A stretch of DNA of 5,489 nt from Microcaldota archaeon (GTDB lineage Archaea > Micrarchaeota > Micrarchaeia > Micrarchaeales > Micrarchaeaceae), in the NCBI GenBank assembly GCA_021816645.1, contig JAKAXF010000044.1, forward strand, positions 1 through 5,489. Direction: 5' to 3'. Shown here in pieces: positions 5,204-5,489 of the stretch (positions are counted from its first letter, which is position 1; each line of letters opens with the position of its first letter). Both the position numbers and the translations under genes were made by a program. A model generated the notes under the pieces. That model made no database searches, had not been told where the DNA came from, and was given only the letters and a program-made list of their open reading frames with translations.

Positions 5204-5320
5204 TCAAAGGTGATCAATTACACGCTTGAGGGCACCAAACAAAAGACCGATGGCGAAGCCCGAACCCCACGCGGTCAAAGCATAGATGCACATATTCAAC
5301 GCTACCGTCTCGATGCTCAC
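5204..5320 (-). CDS. Small one-helix inovirus membrane protein (38 aa)
   Basis: This short gene reads from GTG at 5320 to TGA at 5204. The product starts V(M)-S-I-E-T-V-A-L-N-M, has a hydrophobic helix at about residues 11-31 rich in Gly, Ala, Leu and Phe, and ends in a basic then polar tail (L-K-R-V-I-D-H-L). Size, single helix and location immediately upstream of the coat gene (22-base gap) fit the small minor virion proteins of filamentous phages (pVII/pIX-like). Sequence alone does not say which. AAGGGTGG at 5326-5333, five bases before the GTG, supports the start. An internal ATG at codon 10 would cut into the helix and is less likely. A stable hairpin touches the ribosome-binding site. 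Confidence 0.72.
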   Translation of the reverse strand: MSIETVALNMCIYALTAWGSGFAIGLLFGALKRVIDHL

Positions 5321-5331
5321 CTATGCCACCC

Positions 5332-5349
5332 TTTCGGCTAACGCCGAAA
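5332..5349 (-). promoter_or_regulatory. 7-bp stem/tetraloop abutting the ribosome-binding site of the 38-aa gene
   Basis: TTTCGGC and GCCGAAA form a perfect 7-bp stem with a 4-base loop. The last two paired bases on the mRNA are also the first two of the AAGGGTGG Shine-Dalgarno. It could limit initiation, protect the 5' end of a processed transcript, or be a DNA hairpin in the single-stranded genome. No T-run follows, so it is not an intrinsic terminator on this strand. Confidence 0.5.
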
Positions 5350-5453
5350 CCCTGCACTGAAACCCATGTAAAAAGAGTGGAGTGAACCCTTCTGGCTGGG
5401 CAGCATGGGGATAAAGTTTAGGCTACGCTGTTGGGGCTTTATGGAGAAGTCCC
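5350..5453. mobile_element. Probable left end of an insertion sequence, boundary unresolved
   Basis: This gene-free stretch separates the divergent 38-aa phage gene from the transposase-like start. An insertion-sequence end should lie here. A TGAACCC starting at 5383 loosely recalls IS3-family ends, and a GTAA at 5368 loosely recalls IS66 ends; neither is convincing without the right end. GGAG at 5443-5446 is the ribosome-binding site for the gene at 5454. Any promoter for the phage structural operon should also lie here or further right; none is clear. Confidence 0.3.
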
Positions 5454-5489
5454 ATGAGAGCCAGACGTCGTTACAGTGAAGAGTTCAAG
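5454..5489 (+). CDS. 5' end of a transposase-like gene (12 codons, cut by the window edge)
   Basis: The visible product is M-R-A-R-R-R-Y-S-E-E-F-K, still open at the window edge. A basic start followed by R-Y-S-x-E-F-K is typical of the first helix-turn-helix proteins (OrfA/TnpA) of IS3- and IS66-type elements. GGAG lies seven bases upstream. Twelve residues cannot assign a family. It is divergent from the phage operon and sits where replication genes would be expected, which suggests an insertion into, or at the edge of, the prophage. Some inoviruses use transposase-type enzymes for their own integration, so a phage-owned enzyme is an alternative. Confidence 0.55.
   Translation, partial: MRARRRYSEEFK

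Larger units (their letters stand above)
20..5349. mobile_element. Inovirus (filamentous phage) prophage region, probably incomplete
   Basis: The region carries a recognisable filamentous-phage module: small membrane protein, signal-peptide-bearing major coat protein, long adsorption protein with a C-terminal membrane anchor, DUF2523/pVI-like protein and Zot ATPase. They are tightly packed on the minus strand in the order usual for inoviruses. Two small plus-strand genes at the left end converge on this operon. No replication initiator, ssDNA-binding protein, integrase or convincing attachment site is visible, so neither edge is defined; the left edge may lie outside the window. The right limit is set at the hairpin beside the 38-aa gene, because the next gene looks like an insertion-sequence transposase. 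Gene content is seen directly; prophage status and completeness are inferred. Confidence 0.85.

Noticed and set aside
5182..5217. Upstream ATG giving a 107-aa coat protein
   Set aside because: The extra residues overlap the 38-aa gene and precede the basic start of the signal peptide, and GGGAG is correctly spaced for the ATG at 5181.
4759..5229. 156-codon plus-strand open frame opposite the coat gene
   Set aside because: It is antisense to the coat and adsorption gene starts and has no domain or plausible ribosome-binding context.
1..5489. CRISPR array, tRNA or rRNA genes
   Set aside because: No regularly spaced repeats, tRNA-like cloverleaf or rRNA-like sequence was seen on either strand.

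Overview
The window is most likely part of a filamentous phage (inovirus) prophage in a Gram-negative host, probably a gammaproteobacterium. I lean towards the Xanthomonadaceae because a DUF3653-type gene accompanies a coat / adsorption protein / DUF2523 / Zot gene order. Base composition looks moderate rather than GC-rich, which would suit a Xylella-like host better than a typical Xanthomonas. The host call is an inference from family memory; no search was run.

Most of the window is a minus-strand morphogenesis operon read from right to left. It runs from a 38-aa one-helix membrane protein (5320-5204) to the major coat protein with a signal peptide (5181-4894). Next come a long Cys/Ser/Thr/Gly/Pro-rich adsorption protein (4891-3341), a DUF2523/pVI-like protein (3340-2999) and the Zot/pI assembly ATPase (2924-2040). 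The last gene is a 354-aa sulfotransferase-like protein (1979-915), which is not a standard inovirus gene and looks like cargo. At the left, two plus-strand genes converge on the operon: a DUF3653-type putative regulator (20-388) and a small membrane-anchored protein of unknown role (538-846). At the right edge a plus-strand gene begins whose first 12 residues look like an insertion-sequence transposase. No replication initiator (pII/RstA) or ssDNA-binding protein gene is visible; they may lie further right or have been displaced by the insertion.

Four structures are not explained by the genes. (1) A 37-bp repeat occurs twice, just before zot and just after the sulfotransferase-like gene. On the operon's coding strand each copy holds a complete four-tract G-quadruplex motif, and three of the four differences between copies fall in the first loop. 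(2) A 14-bp perfect inverted repeat, extended to 18 bp across one mismatch, lies inside the 3' part of zot and could be a DNA hairpin such as a packaging signal. (3) A 9-bp GC-rich stem followed by a T-run lies inside the signal-peptide codons of the adsorption gene, 44 nt after the coat stop. It is placed like the terminator that follows gene VIII in Ff phages. (4) A 7-bp stem/tetraloop abuts the ribosome-binding site of the 38-aa gene.

The apparent logic is that the operon makes the capsid and export machinery. Coat protein would be made in excess because of the leaky terminator and the GTG start of the adsorption gene. The left genes would handle regulation or host interaction, and the sulfotransferase-like protein would probably modify a host or virion component. 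No stretch longer than 300 bases lacks a gene; the longest gaps are 389-537 and 5321-5453.
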